A stretch of 51,566 nucleotides of DNA. Origin: an uncultured Clostridia bacterium (GTDB taxonomy: Bacteria; Bacillota; Clostridia; Oscillospirales; Acutalibacteraceae). Below are positions 33,797 to 41,561 of the stretch, in pieces. The stretch's first letter is position 1; the number at the start of each line of letters is the position of its first letter. Location: the NCBI GenBank assembly GCA_947631705.1, contig CANRMJ010000007.1, forward strand, positions 1-51,566. The letters run 5' to 3'. The notes below the pieces were generated by a model. That model did no database searches. It was not told the origin of the DNA and worked only from the letters and a program-made list of their open reading frames with translations. Both the position numbers and the translations under genes were made by a program.

Positions 33797-34605
33797 TGGA
33801 AAATTTAAGTGAAAAATTTGCCGCGCTCAAAGAAAATCTGAAATCTCTCGGCAGCGTTGCCGTTGCGTTTTCAAGCGGTGTTGATTCAACATTTCTTTTA
33901 AAAACCGCGCATGATGTGTTGGGCGACAGAGCGATTGCGGTTACTGCCCGCTCGGACTTGTATCCCAAGCGCGAGCTTGCCGAGGCAGAGGAATTCTGTA
34001 AAAAAGAGAATATAAAGCATATTATATTTGAACACGATGAGCTGAACATAGACGGTTTCGGCAGAAATCCCGCAAACAGGTGCTATCTCTGCAAAAGAGA
34101 GCTTTTTAAAAAAATTTTGGAAATTGCCGCCGAAAACTCTGTAAGTTTTGTGCTGGAAGGGTCAAATACCGATGATATGGGCGATTACAGACCGGGTCTA
34201 AAGGCAATAGGCGAGCTGAATATAAAAAGTCCGTTGCTTGAGGCGGGACTTTCCAAGGCGGATATCCGCGCTCTTTCCAAAGAATTCGGGCTTTCATCAT
34301 GGAACAAGCAGTCATTTGCCTGCCTTGCGTCACGTTTCGTTTACGGTGAAACGATTAACAGAGAAAAATTATCTATGGTGGATAGGGCAGAGCAGCTTCT
34401 GTTTGAGATGGGCTTCACTCAGTTCAGAGTGAGAATACACGGCGGAATTGCGAGAATAGAAGTAAATCCGTGTGAGTTTGAAAAACTTCTTGAAAACAGA
34501 GAGCGTATCGTCTATGAATTAAAAAAATACGGCTTTCAGTATGTAACCATGGATTTAACCGGCTACAGAACGGGAAGTATGAACGAAACGCTTAATTTGC
34601 GTTAA
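33796..34605 (+). CDS. larE: LarE-type ATP-dependent sulfur transferase
   Basis: 269 residues. LarE makes the sulfur-containing nickel-pincer cofactor of lactate racemase by adenylating the substrate and giving up its own Cys sulfur. The PP-loop is VAFSSGVDSTFL (residues 24-34). The CYLCKRELF segment and SWNKQSFACLASRFVYG follow. The Cys in FACLASR falls at residue 176, the same number as the sacrificial Cys of the Lactobacillus enzyme. GYRTGSMNETL closes the protein. LarB and LarC are not in the window, so the partner genes must lie elsewhere or this copy serves another sulfur transfer. It is coupled to tcdA. Confidence 0.9.
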   Translation: MENLSEKFAALKENLKSLGSVAVAFSSGVDSTFLLKTAHDVLGDRAIAVTARSDLYPKRELAEAEEFCKKENIKHIIFEHDELNIDGFGRNPANRCYLCKRELFKKILEIAAENSVSFVLEGSNTDDMGDYRPGLKAIGELNIKSPLLEAGLSKADIRALSKEFGLSSWNKQSFACLASRFVYGETINREKLSMVDRAEQLLFEMGFTQFRVRIHGGIARIEVNPCEFEKLLENRERIVYELKKYGFQYVTMDLTGYRTGSMNETLNLR

Positions 34606-34681
34606 GTCTGAATGTTTTACCGAACGGCACGGAAAAAATCCGAATATTCTAATCAAACCACTCGGAGGGGGGAGCAGAAAA

Positions 34682-35658
34682 ATGGTGATAAAAAACAGAT
34701 TTTTTTATATTTTCACGGCGGCGTTGCTTGTTATTTCCCTCTGTTTTGCCGCCTGTGCAATTAAAAATGAAAGCACTCATTCGCGGCCGCGCCTTTCAAA
34801 TCCGAATTCAAACGATTTAACGTGTAAAATTTATTCTTATCTGTGCAGTCTGAGCGGCAGCGGGGTTCTCACCGCCCAACAGGAATCAACATGGATGGAT
34901 TCTCCCGACTATGAAATGAATTATATTTACAATGCGTCGGGAAAGTATCCGGCAATGCGCGGTCTTGATTATATGAACGATGATTTTGACGGAGTGAATC
35001 GGCGGGCGGCAGAGTGGTTCGGCAAGGGCGGTCTTGTTACAATCTGCTGGCACACGGGCTCTGATTTTAACGGCGAATGGAAAGACGCGATGAATGATGA
35101 GGTAACGGATTGGGACGCGCTGTTCACCGAGGGTACGCCTGAAAACAAGAAACTGCTTGACGGAATGGATAAGGGCGCAAAAGCGCTTTCGGAGCTGCAA
35201 AAAAACGGCGTTACCGTTATTTGGCGGCCGTTTCACGAGTTTGACGGCGGATGGTTCTGGTGGGGCAAAGGCGGCGCCGATAATTTTGTTAAGCTGTGGC
35301 GTTTGATGTATGAGCGTTATACCGAATATTGGCACCTTAATAATCTTATTTGGGTTCTCGGCTATTCGCACAACGGCAAGGACTACACAAAATGGTATCC
35401 GGGCGACGAATACTGCGACATAATAGGCGCAGACAGCTATGATGGAGGCGCGCAGCCCAAGTCAATAAAGCGAAAAAACCGCTATGCTTTCATGAATGCG
35501 GGGCGAATCCCACCGAACAGGAATTGCGTGAAACGCCGTGGATATGGTTTATGACGTGGCACACAGAATATCTTATTGATAACAATGATACGGAAATGAT
35601 AAACGCGCTTTATAACGGCGATTACGCCGTAACGCTTGACGAACTGCCGGAATTTTAA
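34682..35658 (+). pseudogene. GH26 beta-mannanase lipoprotein, frameshifted
   Basis: The first frame (to 35554) has a lipoprotein signal ending in LCFAAC, then GH26 sequence: SGSGVLTAQQE, GGLVTICWHTGSDF, and acid/base Glu about 186 in WRPFHEFDGGWFWWG, to GADSYDGGAQPK. It then drifts into an unrelated tail. The -1 frame continues correctly with KPLCFHECGANPTEQEL (nucleophile Glu at 35494-35496), WFMTWHTEY and the stop at 35656-35658. An A AAA AAC heptamer (35473-35479) is in the right phase for -1 slippage. However, the -1 frame already reads coding-like (QVNKAK) before it, which favours a one-base deletion near 35458-35461 or a sequencing error. A strong GGAGGGGGGAG site precedes the ATG. Confidence 0.8.
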
Positions 35659-35686
35659 CCTGCTTTGTTCGGATTCCCAATTGTTT

Positions 35687-35720
35687 AAAAACGCACAGCG
35701 AATTTGCCGCTGTGCGTTTT
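35687..35720. terminator. Bidirectional terminator between GH26 and purA
   Basis: 13-bp stem AAAACGCACAGCG (35688-35700) with CGCTGTGCGTTTT (35708-35720), loop of 7. A-run and T-run flank it on both sides, so it serves the convergent GH26 and purA transcripts. Confidence 0.85.
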
Positions 35721-35731
35721 GATATGTTATA

Positions 35732-37009
35732 TTAATTTCTGAAAATGATTGCCTCACGTTCCGGGCCGTTTGAAACCATTTCTATCGGAAAACCTATTTC
35801 TTTTTCGATGAATTCAACATAATCGCGCGTTTCCTGCGGAAGATCGCTGTAATTCCTTATTCCGCGGATATCGCATTTCCAGCCTTTCATCGTTTTAAAA
35901 ACGGGCTTGCACTTTTTTAGTATGTGAGTTGTAGGGAAGTGTTTTATAACTTCTCCGTCAACCTCATAACCTGTGCATATTTTTATTTCGTCAAGATATG
36001 AAAGGCAGTCAAGAGCGGTCATAACAACACGGGTCGCGCCCTGACATTCAACACCGTAGCGTGTTGCAACGCAGTCGAACCAACCAACACGGCGGGGTCT
36101 GCCTGTTGTCGCGCCGAATTCGCCCTTGTCTCCGCCGTGGATACGCAACTCCTGCGCCTCTTTTTCATCAAGAATTTCGGAAACAAATTCGCCCGCGCCC
36201 ACCGCGCTTGAGTATGCTTTTGTTACAACCACTATATCCTTGATTTGATTAGCGGGAATCCCCGCGCCGACGCAGCCGTAGCCGGCAAGGGTGGAAGATG
36301 AAGTAACCATGGGATAAATGCCGAAATCGGGATCTTTTAAGGTTCCGAGCTGACCTTCAAGCAAAATTTCCTTGCCCTCTTTGATTGCGTTTTGAATATA
36401 AGTATGTGTGTCACAGACGAACGGTTTGATTTTTTCTCTGTATTCCATACATTTGCCGAAAAGTTCGTCCTCATCAAGCAAGGGCTTGTTATAAACGTAT
36501 TTAAGACTGAGGTTTTTCAAAGTACAGATATTTTTGATTTTTGCTTTTAATGTTTCCTCGTCAAAAAGCTCGTTTACCTGAATTCCGATTTTTGCGTATT
36601 TATCGGAAAAAAACGGAGCAATGCCGCTCTTTGTTGAGCCGAAAGCCGCCTTTCCGAGCCTTTCCTCCTCATACTCATCAAGCATAATATGATAAGGCAT
36701 AAGGATTTGGCAGCGCTCCGAAACAAGAAGTTTGGGATTTAATCCCGCTTTTTTTATATCATCAAGCTCTTTTATGAACTTGTCTATATCTAACGCAACG
36801 CCGTTTCCGATGATGTTGGTGGTGTTTTCGCTGCAAACGCCGCTCGGCATCAGATGAAGCGCAAAGCGCCCGTGTTTGTTTATAATGGTATGCCCCGCGT
36901 TGGCGCCGCCCTGAAAACGTATGACGATATCGGCGTCGGCTGCAAACATATCGGTGATTTTGCCCTTGCCTTCGTCGCCCCAGTTGGCGCCCACAATTGC
37001 TCTAACCAT
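35732..37009 (-). CDS. purA: Adenylosuccinate synthetase
   Basis: 425 residues, full length. It joins IMP and aspartate using GTP to form adenylosuccinate, the first step from IMP to AMP. The N-terminal GANWGDEGKGKITDMFA holds the phosphate loop and catalytic Asp. GGANAGHTI carries the second catalytic His. FGATTGRPRRVGWFDCVATR matches the aspartate/IMP-binding region, and CTGYEVDG the later base-recognition part. The promoter at 37075-37103 and a hairpin with U-run in the leader precede it. It is monocistronic and convergent with GH26. Confidence 0.97.
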   Translation of the reverse strand: MVRAIVGANWGDEGKGKITDMFAADADIVIRFQGGANAGHTIINKHGRFALHLMPSGVCSENTTNIIGNGVALDIDKFIKELDDIKKAGLNPKLLVSERCQILMPYHIMLDEYEEERLGKAAFGSTKSGIAPFFSDKYAKIGIQVNELFDEETLKAKIKNICTLKNLSLKYVYNKPLLDEDELFGKCMEYREKIKPFVCDTHTYIQNAIKEGKEILLEGQLGTLKDPDFGIYPMVTSSSTLAGYGCVGAGIPANQIKDIVVVTKAYSSAVGAGEFVSEILDEKEAQELRIHGGDKGEFGATTGRPRRVGWFDCVATRYGVECQGATRVVMTALDCLSYLDEIKICTGYEVDGEVIKHFPTTHILKKCKPVFKTMKGWKCDIRGIRNYSDLPQETRDYVEFIEKEIGFPIEMVSNGPEREAIIFRN

Positions 37010-37040
37010 AATTCAAAGCTCCTAAATTCATATAATTCTA

Positions 37041-37064
37041 AAAAGCAAAACGGCTTAAAAGCCG
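37041..37064 (-). terminator. Leader hairpin before purA
   Basis: CGGCTT-AA-AAGCCG stem (37051-37064) followed on the minus strand by TTTTGCTTTTT. It lies between the promoter and the purA ribosome site and could attenuate transcription. Upstream CGGTT could pair alternatively with part of the stem. Confidence 0.45.
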
Positions 37065-37074
37065 AACCGTTAAT

Positions 37075-37103
37075 ATTATATATTAGACAAAATGTTAAGT
37101 CAA
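37075..37103 (-). promoter_or_regulatory. purA promoter
   Basis: Minus strand: -35 TTGACT (37098-37103), 17-base spacer, -10 TATAAT (37075-37080). Confidence 0.75.
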
Positions 37104-37144
37104 TGAATATTTTTACAAATTAAAAGAAACGGAAATGTTCAAAT

Positions 37145-37174
37145 AAAAAAGCCGCGCATATTTCCGCACGGCTT
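37145..37174 (-). terminator. Terminator of the deacetylase-SecB-like operon
   Basis: On the minus strand AAGCCG pairs with CGGCTT, with inner wobble pairing, followed by six T (plus-strand A-run 37145-37150). It lies 18 bases after the SecB-like stop. Confidence 0.65.
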
Positions 37175-37191
37175 ATTGGTTTATTAAGTGT

Positions 37192-37596
37192 TTAATTCAG
37201 CGGGCTCGTTTCCGGCTCCGAAGGCGCCGATATCGTTACGGCGCTTTTATTAAGCCTCATAATCGGAATCATAAGTCCGGGTATGCCGGTAAGGGAGGTA
37301 ACGTTGTGAATGATCATACGCAGAAAAGGAAACATCTGGTCAAAAGACGTTGTGTGGATATCGGGCTTTTCATCGCCGTCTGAATAAGTGAACTCCGCCG
37401 CCATTTCAATCTTGATTTCAAACGGATTCATATCGGTATCAATAACGCGGAATTCAAGTATTCCCACGCATCTGTTTGCGCCGTCGATATAGTTTACGTT
37501 ATATTTAACCTGATTTTGTAATTTAAGCTGTGTTCCGGGCTTAACCTTGTTTTCAATTTCAAGCCTGTTTACCTTGTAGCCTTTCAGCTCTACCAT
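37192..37596 (-). CDS. SecB-like export chaperone family protein
   Basis: 134 residues. The fold pattern fits SecB/DUF1149: beta strands (VKYNVNYIDGANRCVGILEF, KIEMAAEFTYSDG), then helix FDQMFPFLRMIIHNVTSLTG, then IPGLMIPIMRLN. This corresponds to the SecB F-P-x-x-R-x-x-I segment and its P-x-x-x-x-P-x-x-x loop. SecB proteins hold unfolded clients for SecA in proteobacteria; Firmicutes relatives are often of unproven role. ATG 37596 has GGAGG 8 bases upstream; the earlier start at 37611 does not. It lies 18 bases after the polysaccharide deacetylase gene and ends at a terminator, so they form an operon. Confidence 0.7.
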   Translation of the reverse strand: MVELKGYKVNRLEIENKVKPGTQLKLQNQVKYNVNYIDGANRCVGILEFRVIDTDMNPFEIKIEMAAEFTYSDGDEKPDIHTTSFDQMFPFLRMIIHNVTSLTGIPGLMIPIMRLNKSAVTISAPSEPETSPLN

Positions 37597-37614
37597 ATGA
37601 TTAACCTCCAAATA

Positions 37615-39075
37615 TCAGTGAACGGAATAATATGTTGTGCCTTTTTCAAGCGTTTTGTCCTTATAATATGCAAGCTCGGCAACGTTTACTATCTGATAGC
37701 CGTTTTTAACAAGCTCGGGAACGGCTCTCTCAACGGCGTCGGCAGTGCTGCCGTAAATATCGTGCATAAGAACTATATCTCCGTCGGACGCTTTTAAAAT
37801 ATTTGTGTAAACACTGTCGGCATTTCTTGATTTCCAGTCGAGAGTATCAACGCTCCAAAGAATTATGGGGCCGCAACTGTTTTGTTTTATAGTATCGGAA
37901 AGGTATCCGCCTGTCGGTCGGAAAGCGCTGGGATACTGACCCGAAACCTCATGCAAAATATCATTGCATTTGGTTATATCTTCAACAGTCACCTGTTTGC
38001 CGTAGTGTTCGTGATCATAAGTGTGGTTCCCAAGCTGAAATCCCTTTTCAACCATTCTCTTAACAGCCTCCGAATTGGCGGTGCTTTTTGATCTGTTGCC
38101 AACGATAAAGAAAGTGGCGGAGCCGTTGTTATCCTCAAGAGTCTGAAGAATTCTGTTTGTTGACGACGCGTTGGGGCCGTCGTCAAAGGTAAGAGCAATC
38201 ATGGGCTTGTTGGGGTCAAGCCCTGTTCTGATATAATAGGGCTTTTCCGTAACGGTTATTTTGCAGGCGGCTGATTTTCCGTTAAAGGTTGTTATTGTTA
38301 TATTTGCGGTTCCCTCCGTAAGAGCCGAAACAAGACCGTCTTTGTCTACGGTGCAGACTTTCTCGTTGTCTGATTTAATCTGATTTGCCATTGAGGCGCA
38401 TCCTTCGGGAAAAACAACATCAAGCTTGAATTTCGTGCCGAGAAAAATATTTTTTTCGGTTGAAGAAAAGCTTACCGAAGAGGGAGGATTGCCTACTGAA
38501 ACGCTGCACCGCGCCGTGCAGCCGTTATAGGTTGAAACAGTGATTTCGGATTTTCCCGCTGAAACGGCGGTGATTTTTCCGCTTTGATCAACTGTAACGG
38601 CGTTGCCGCTTGTGATTTCAAAAAGAAATCCCGCGTTGTATTTTGAATCGGGAACGGTGGCGGTGAGGTTGAATGTTTCCCCAATGCCCATTGAAAAAGT
38701 GCTTTCGTTGAGAATAATACTCTGCGGGGCTTCAATAACGTCTATGTTGATTTTATCTTTGCCTGCTTTCAGCTTTACCGTGCCCATTGCAAGCGCAGTT
38801 ATCGCACCGTTTTCATCAACCGTAACGATATCCTTATCATAGCTCTTGAATTTCATTTTCTCTCCCTCTGAAACGGGATAGGAATAAATTTGACCGACTC
38901 CCATGTAGAGGTCTATATCGTCTGCGCTCTCCTGCGCCGTGCCTGCGGCGTCGCCGTTTACGGGCTTATCATTTGAGCCGTTGCTGTTGCAAACCGCCGC
39001 GATTATAACAATTATCACCGCAACAACAATCACGGCAAGCAAAATCATTGTTTTTTTTGATGATTTTGATTTCAT
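37615..39075 (-). CDS. Membrane-anchored polysaccharide deacetylase with Ig-like domains
   Basis: 486 residues. One N-terminal TM anchor (about 9-28) is followed by a short linker and three Big_2-like Ig repeats (about 50-275). Each repeat has the A-x-x-x-G-T/K-x-x-I/L pattern, for example GAITALAMGTVKLKA, GKITAVSAGKSEITV and GLVSALTEGTANITI. The NodB deacetylase domain (about 285-480) has TFDDGP at 296-301 (catalytic Asp-Asp), HTYDHE at 351-356 (metal His pair), FRPTGGYLS and ILWSVDTLDWKS. It would remove acetyl groups from peptidoglycan or a wall glycan outside the cell. RBS AGGAG. Upstream of the SecB-like gene. Confidence 0.92.
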   Translation of the reverse strand: MKSKSSKKTMILLAVIVVAVIIVIIAAVCNSNGSNDKPVNGDAAGTAQESADDIDLYMGVGQIYSYPVSEGEKMKFKSYDKDIVTVDENGAITALAMGTVKLKAGKDKINIDVIEAPQSIILNESTFSMGIGETFNLTATVPDSKYNAGFLFEITSGNAVTVDQSGKITAVSAGKSEITVSTYNGCTARCSVSVGNPPSSVSFSSTEKNIFLGTKFKLDVVFPEGCASMANQIKSDNEKVCTVDKDGLVSALTEGTANITITTFNGKSAACKITVTEKPYYIRTGLDPNKPMIALTFDDGPNASSTNRILQTLEDNNGSATFFIVGNRSKSTANSEAVKRMVEKGFQLGNHTYDHEHYGKQVTVEDITKCNDILHEVSGQYPSAFRPTGGYLSDTIKQNSCGPIILWSVDTLDWKSRNADSVYTNILKASDGDIVLMHDIYGSTADAVERAVPELVKNGYQIVNVAELAYYKDKTLEKGTTYYSVH

Positions 39076-39115
39076 CTGATACTCTCCTTTTGCAAAAACA
39101 CACTTTCATCACAAA

Positions 39116-39295
39116 TCAATTCTGTTTTCTCACTATATCATATTCACCTGTATCGGGTTGAAAATACCTGCAGGTTTTATTTTTATTATTAATCATTCTT
39201 GCAAAATCGTCTTCATCAAGGGGCAAATCGCAAAAATAGCTGTCGCTCTCCTCATCGTAAATATTATATTTACATTCTTCACATAAAAAGTCCAA
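39116..39295 (-). CDS. Small Cys-containing protein, DUF6472-like
   Basis: 59 residues, beginning at TTG 39293-39295 with GGAG 7 bases upstream. The peptide shows DFLCEECKYNIYDEES, YFCDLPLDEDDFARM, and TCRYFQPDTGEYDIVRKQN. C-x-x-C, two later Cys residues and the C-terminal EYxIVRKQ pattern match, from memory, a small clostridial family of unknown function (DUF6472), probably metal-binding. It lies alone between the deacetylase and the AICAR transformylase. The non-ATG start is the likely reason it escapes simple ORF calling. An overlapping ATG frame at 39302 reads into unlikely sequence. Confidence 0.6.
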   Translation of the reverse strand: MDFLCEECKYNIYDEESDSYFCDLPLDEDDFARMINNKNKTCRYFQPDTGEYDIVRKQN

Positions 39296-39380
39296 ACTAA
39301 CATCTCCGTAATTATTATAATACTTATATATGAAAAATCAAGACGATAAAATAATTAAAAAATAAATAAATGGGGCATAT

Positions 39381-39414
39381 AAAATGAAAAGGGGGGCGGA
39401 TATTGTCCGCCCCC
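39381..39414 (-). terminator. Terminator after AICAR formyltransferase
   Basis: G-rich stem GGGGGGCGGA (39391-39400) with TCCGCCCCC (39406-39414), loop of 5. On the minus strand it is followed by CTTTTCATTTTA. It lies 37 bases beyond the stop. Confidence 0.75.
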
Positions 39415-39450
39415 TCAGTATGTTTGCCCCTTAATAACTAAATTATAGGC

Positions 39451-40626
39451 TTAATGGTGGAAAAGACGGATTCCCGTCATAGCCATTGCAATGTCAAATC
39501 CGTTGCAGCACTCAATAACATTTTCATCTCTTACCGAGCCGCCGGGCTGCGCAATATATTTAACGCCTGATTTAACGGCGCGCTCAATATTGTCCTCAAA
39601 CGGGAAGAACGCGTCTGAGCCGAGGGCAACAGAGTCCATTTTTTTGTGCCATTCTGATTTTTCCTCTTTTGTAAACGGTTCGGGCTTTTCAGTGAAATAT
39701 TTTTTCCATAAATCGTTTTTGTATAGCTCCTCGCATTCATCGCTTATATAGAGGTCTATCGCGTTGTCTGCCTCGCATTTGCGAAGTCCGTCGATAAACG
39801 GAAGATTCAGCACTTTTTCGTTTCTGCGAAGCCACCAGTTATCCGCTTTGTTGCCGGCAAGACGTGTGCAGTGAATTCTTGATTGCTGACCCGCGCCTAC
39901 GCCGATCGTCTGCCCGCCCATTGCGTAGCAAACGGAGTTTGACTGCGTGTATTTAAGAGTTATCATAGAGATGAGCAGATCTGTTTTCGCTGTTTCGGGA
40001 ATATCCTTTATTTTTGTAGGCATATCGTTGAAAAGCTCTGCCGTGATTTTAGCATTATTTCTTTTCTGCTCAAATTTAATGCCGAAAACCTGCTTGGTTT
40101 CCGTTTCGGCGGGAATGTAATCGGGATCCATTTTAATTACAAGATAATTTCCTCTTCTCTTCTTTTTGAGAATTTCAAGAGCCTCATCACTGTATGACGG
40201 CGCGATTATTCCGTCGGACACCTCTTTCACAAGGAATTGCGCCACACAGGCGTCGCACTCGTCGGAAAGAGCCGCAAAGTCTCCGAAGGATGACACGCGG
40301 TCGCAGCCTCTTGCCCTAACATATGCCTGAGCAATCGGCGAAAGCTCCATACCCTCGGGCACAAAACACATTTTTCTGTCTGTTTCCGAAAGGGGTTGAG
40401 CAACCGCCGCTCCGGCGGGTGAAACGTGTTTGAATGAGGCGGCGGAGGGAAGCCCCGTTGCCTCTTTAAGTTCTCTGACGAGCTGCCAGGAGTTAAAAGC
40501 GTCAAGCAAATTTATATATCCCGCGCTGCCGTTTAAAATTTCAAAAGGCAGTTCGCTGCCGTCCATATGAATTCTTGCGGGATTTTGGTTTGGATTGCAG
40601 CCGTATTTTAAAGTGTATTCAGTCAT
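39451..40626 (-). CDS. AICAR formyltransferase (stand-alone)
   Basis: 391 residues. It adds the formyl group to AICAR in the second-last step of IMP synthesis. Sequence blocks fitting AICAR transformylase are LKYGCNPNQNPARI, SAASFKHVSPAGAAVA (catalytic K-H pair), YTQSNSVCYAMGGQTIGVGAGQQSRIHCT and GSDAFFPFEDNIERA. The N-terminal IMP cyclohydrolase half of standard PurH (about 520 residues) is absent. This is the separate-gene form used by many Clostridia, with the cyclohydrolase provided elsewhere. ATG 40626 has GGGAGG 7 bases upstream, so the longer frame to 40656 is not used. Monocistronic, ended by a GC-rich terminator. Confidence 0.92.
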   Translation of the reverse strand: MTEYTLKYGCNPNQNPARIHMDGSELPFEILNGSAGYINLLDAFNSWQLVRELKEATGLPSAASFKHVSPAGAAVAQPLSETDRKMCFVPEGMELSPIAQAYVRARGCDRVSSFGDFAALSDECDACVAQFLVKEVSDGIIAPSYSDEALEILKKKRRGNYLVIKMDPDYIPAETETKQVFGIKFEQKRNNAKITAELFNDMPTKIKDIPETAKTDLLISMITLKYTQSNSVCYAMGGQTIGVGAGQQSRIHCTRLAGNKADNWWLRRNEKVLNLPFIDGLRKCEADNAIDLYISDECEELYKNDLWKKYFTEKPEPFTKEEKSEWHKKMDSVALGSDAFFPFEDNIERAVKSGVKYIAQPGGSVRDENVIECCNGFDIAMAMTGIRLFHH

Positions 40627-40683
40627 AAAAAGTCCTCCCGAAATATATTTTTTCAAATAATATACACATTTTATAACGCCGCA

Positions 40684-40712
40684 TTGAAAAAAGCAAGGAG
40701 AAATGATACAAT
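40684..40712 (+). promoter_or_regulatory. Promoter of the ATP-grasp/feoB cluster
   Basis: -35 TTGAAA (40684-40689), 17-base spacer, -10 TACAAT (40707-40712). The start site would be near 40719, only a few bases before the TTG codon at 40725 and about 26 bases before the TTG at 40746. Confidence 0.65.
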
Positions 40713-40724
40713 TATATCAATTTA

Positions 40725-41561
40725 TTGCGAATCGGGGCGTTATTTTTGAACGGAATACTTGCTGTTAATCATTTTCTTTGCTCGGAAAAGTTTAATTTTC
40801 TTCACAGGCATCTTATGGAATCGGCAAAGAAAAGCGGCATAAGGCTTGAGCTTAAAACAAATCTTGAGCTTGCCGTTTGCGCCGCAAGCGCCGATTTCGT
40901 TTTGTTTTGGGACAAGGATACAAATCTTGCCCGAAATCTTGAAAAGCAGGGGCTGCCCGTATTCAACAGCGCCGATTCAATTGAAAAGTGCGATGATAAG
41001 GCAAGAACGTATATTGAGCTGCTCGGCAGAGTACGCCAGCCCGAAACGATGATTGCGCCAAAAGCATATTTTGAATCCGATTTTTCGGAGTTTGTTGATT
41101 TCGCGGCGGAAAAACTCGGTTTGCCGCTTGTTTTCAAGGAATGTTTCGGCTCGTTCGGTCAGCAGGTTTTTCTTTGCAAAACGAAAGATGAAATAATTTC
41201 TCACATAAGCGAAAAGCCGTTTATTCTTCAGGAATTCATTGCGTCGTCCGCAGGACACGATATCCGCATAGAAGTTGTAGGCGGTCAGCCTGTTTGCGCA
41301 ATGGAGAGAATAAACAAAGGCGATTTTCGCGCAAATGTTACAAACGGCGGCAAAATGAGGGCTTATATTCCAACTGATGAGGAAAAGAAAACGGCGGTAG
41401 ATGCTTGCAATATTCTCGGTCTTTCGTTCGGCGGCGTTGATATTCTTGACGGAAATATTCTCTGTGAGGTAAACAGTAACGCCCATATTATGAACATTAC
41501 GGAATGTACGGGGATAGATATTGCGCCGTATATTTTTGATGAAATAAGGAAAAGCATATGA
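40725..41561 (+). CDS. RimK-like ATP-grasp ligase, first of a tandem pair
   Basis: Up to 278 residues. ATP-grasp ligases make amide bonds through acyl phosphates. The pre-ATP-grasp part includes GIRLELKTNLELAV and LFWDKDTNLARNLE. The ATP-grasp core has LPLVFKECFGSFGQQVFL (Lys and glycine loop), PFILQEFIASSAGHDIRI, RINKGDFRANVTNGG, and the metal motif ILCEVNSNAH. No ATG is available. TTG 40725 gives the longest frame but would be almost leaderless. TTG 40746 gives a start MNGILAVNHF that lines up with MNGIIVYNED of the next gene and has GGGG about 9 bases upstream. The stop overlaps the next start (ATGA). The product is unknown; ribosomal-protein glutamylation or a peptide tail are options. 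Confidence 0.75.
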   Translation: MRIGALFLNGILAVNHFLCSEKFNFLHRHLMESAKKSGIRLELKTNLELAVCAASADFVLFWDKDTNLARNLEKQGLPVFNSADSIEKCDDKARTYIELLGRVRQPETMIAPKAYFESDFSEFVDFAAEKLGLPLVFKECFGSFGQQVFLCKTKDEIISHISEKPFILQEFIASSAGHDIRIEVVGGQPVCAMERINKGDFRANVTNGGKMRAYIPTDEEKKTAVDACNILGLSFGGVDILDGNILCEVNSNAHIMNITECTGIDIAPYIFDEIRKSI

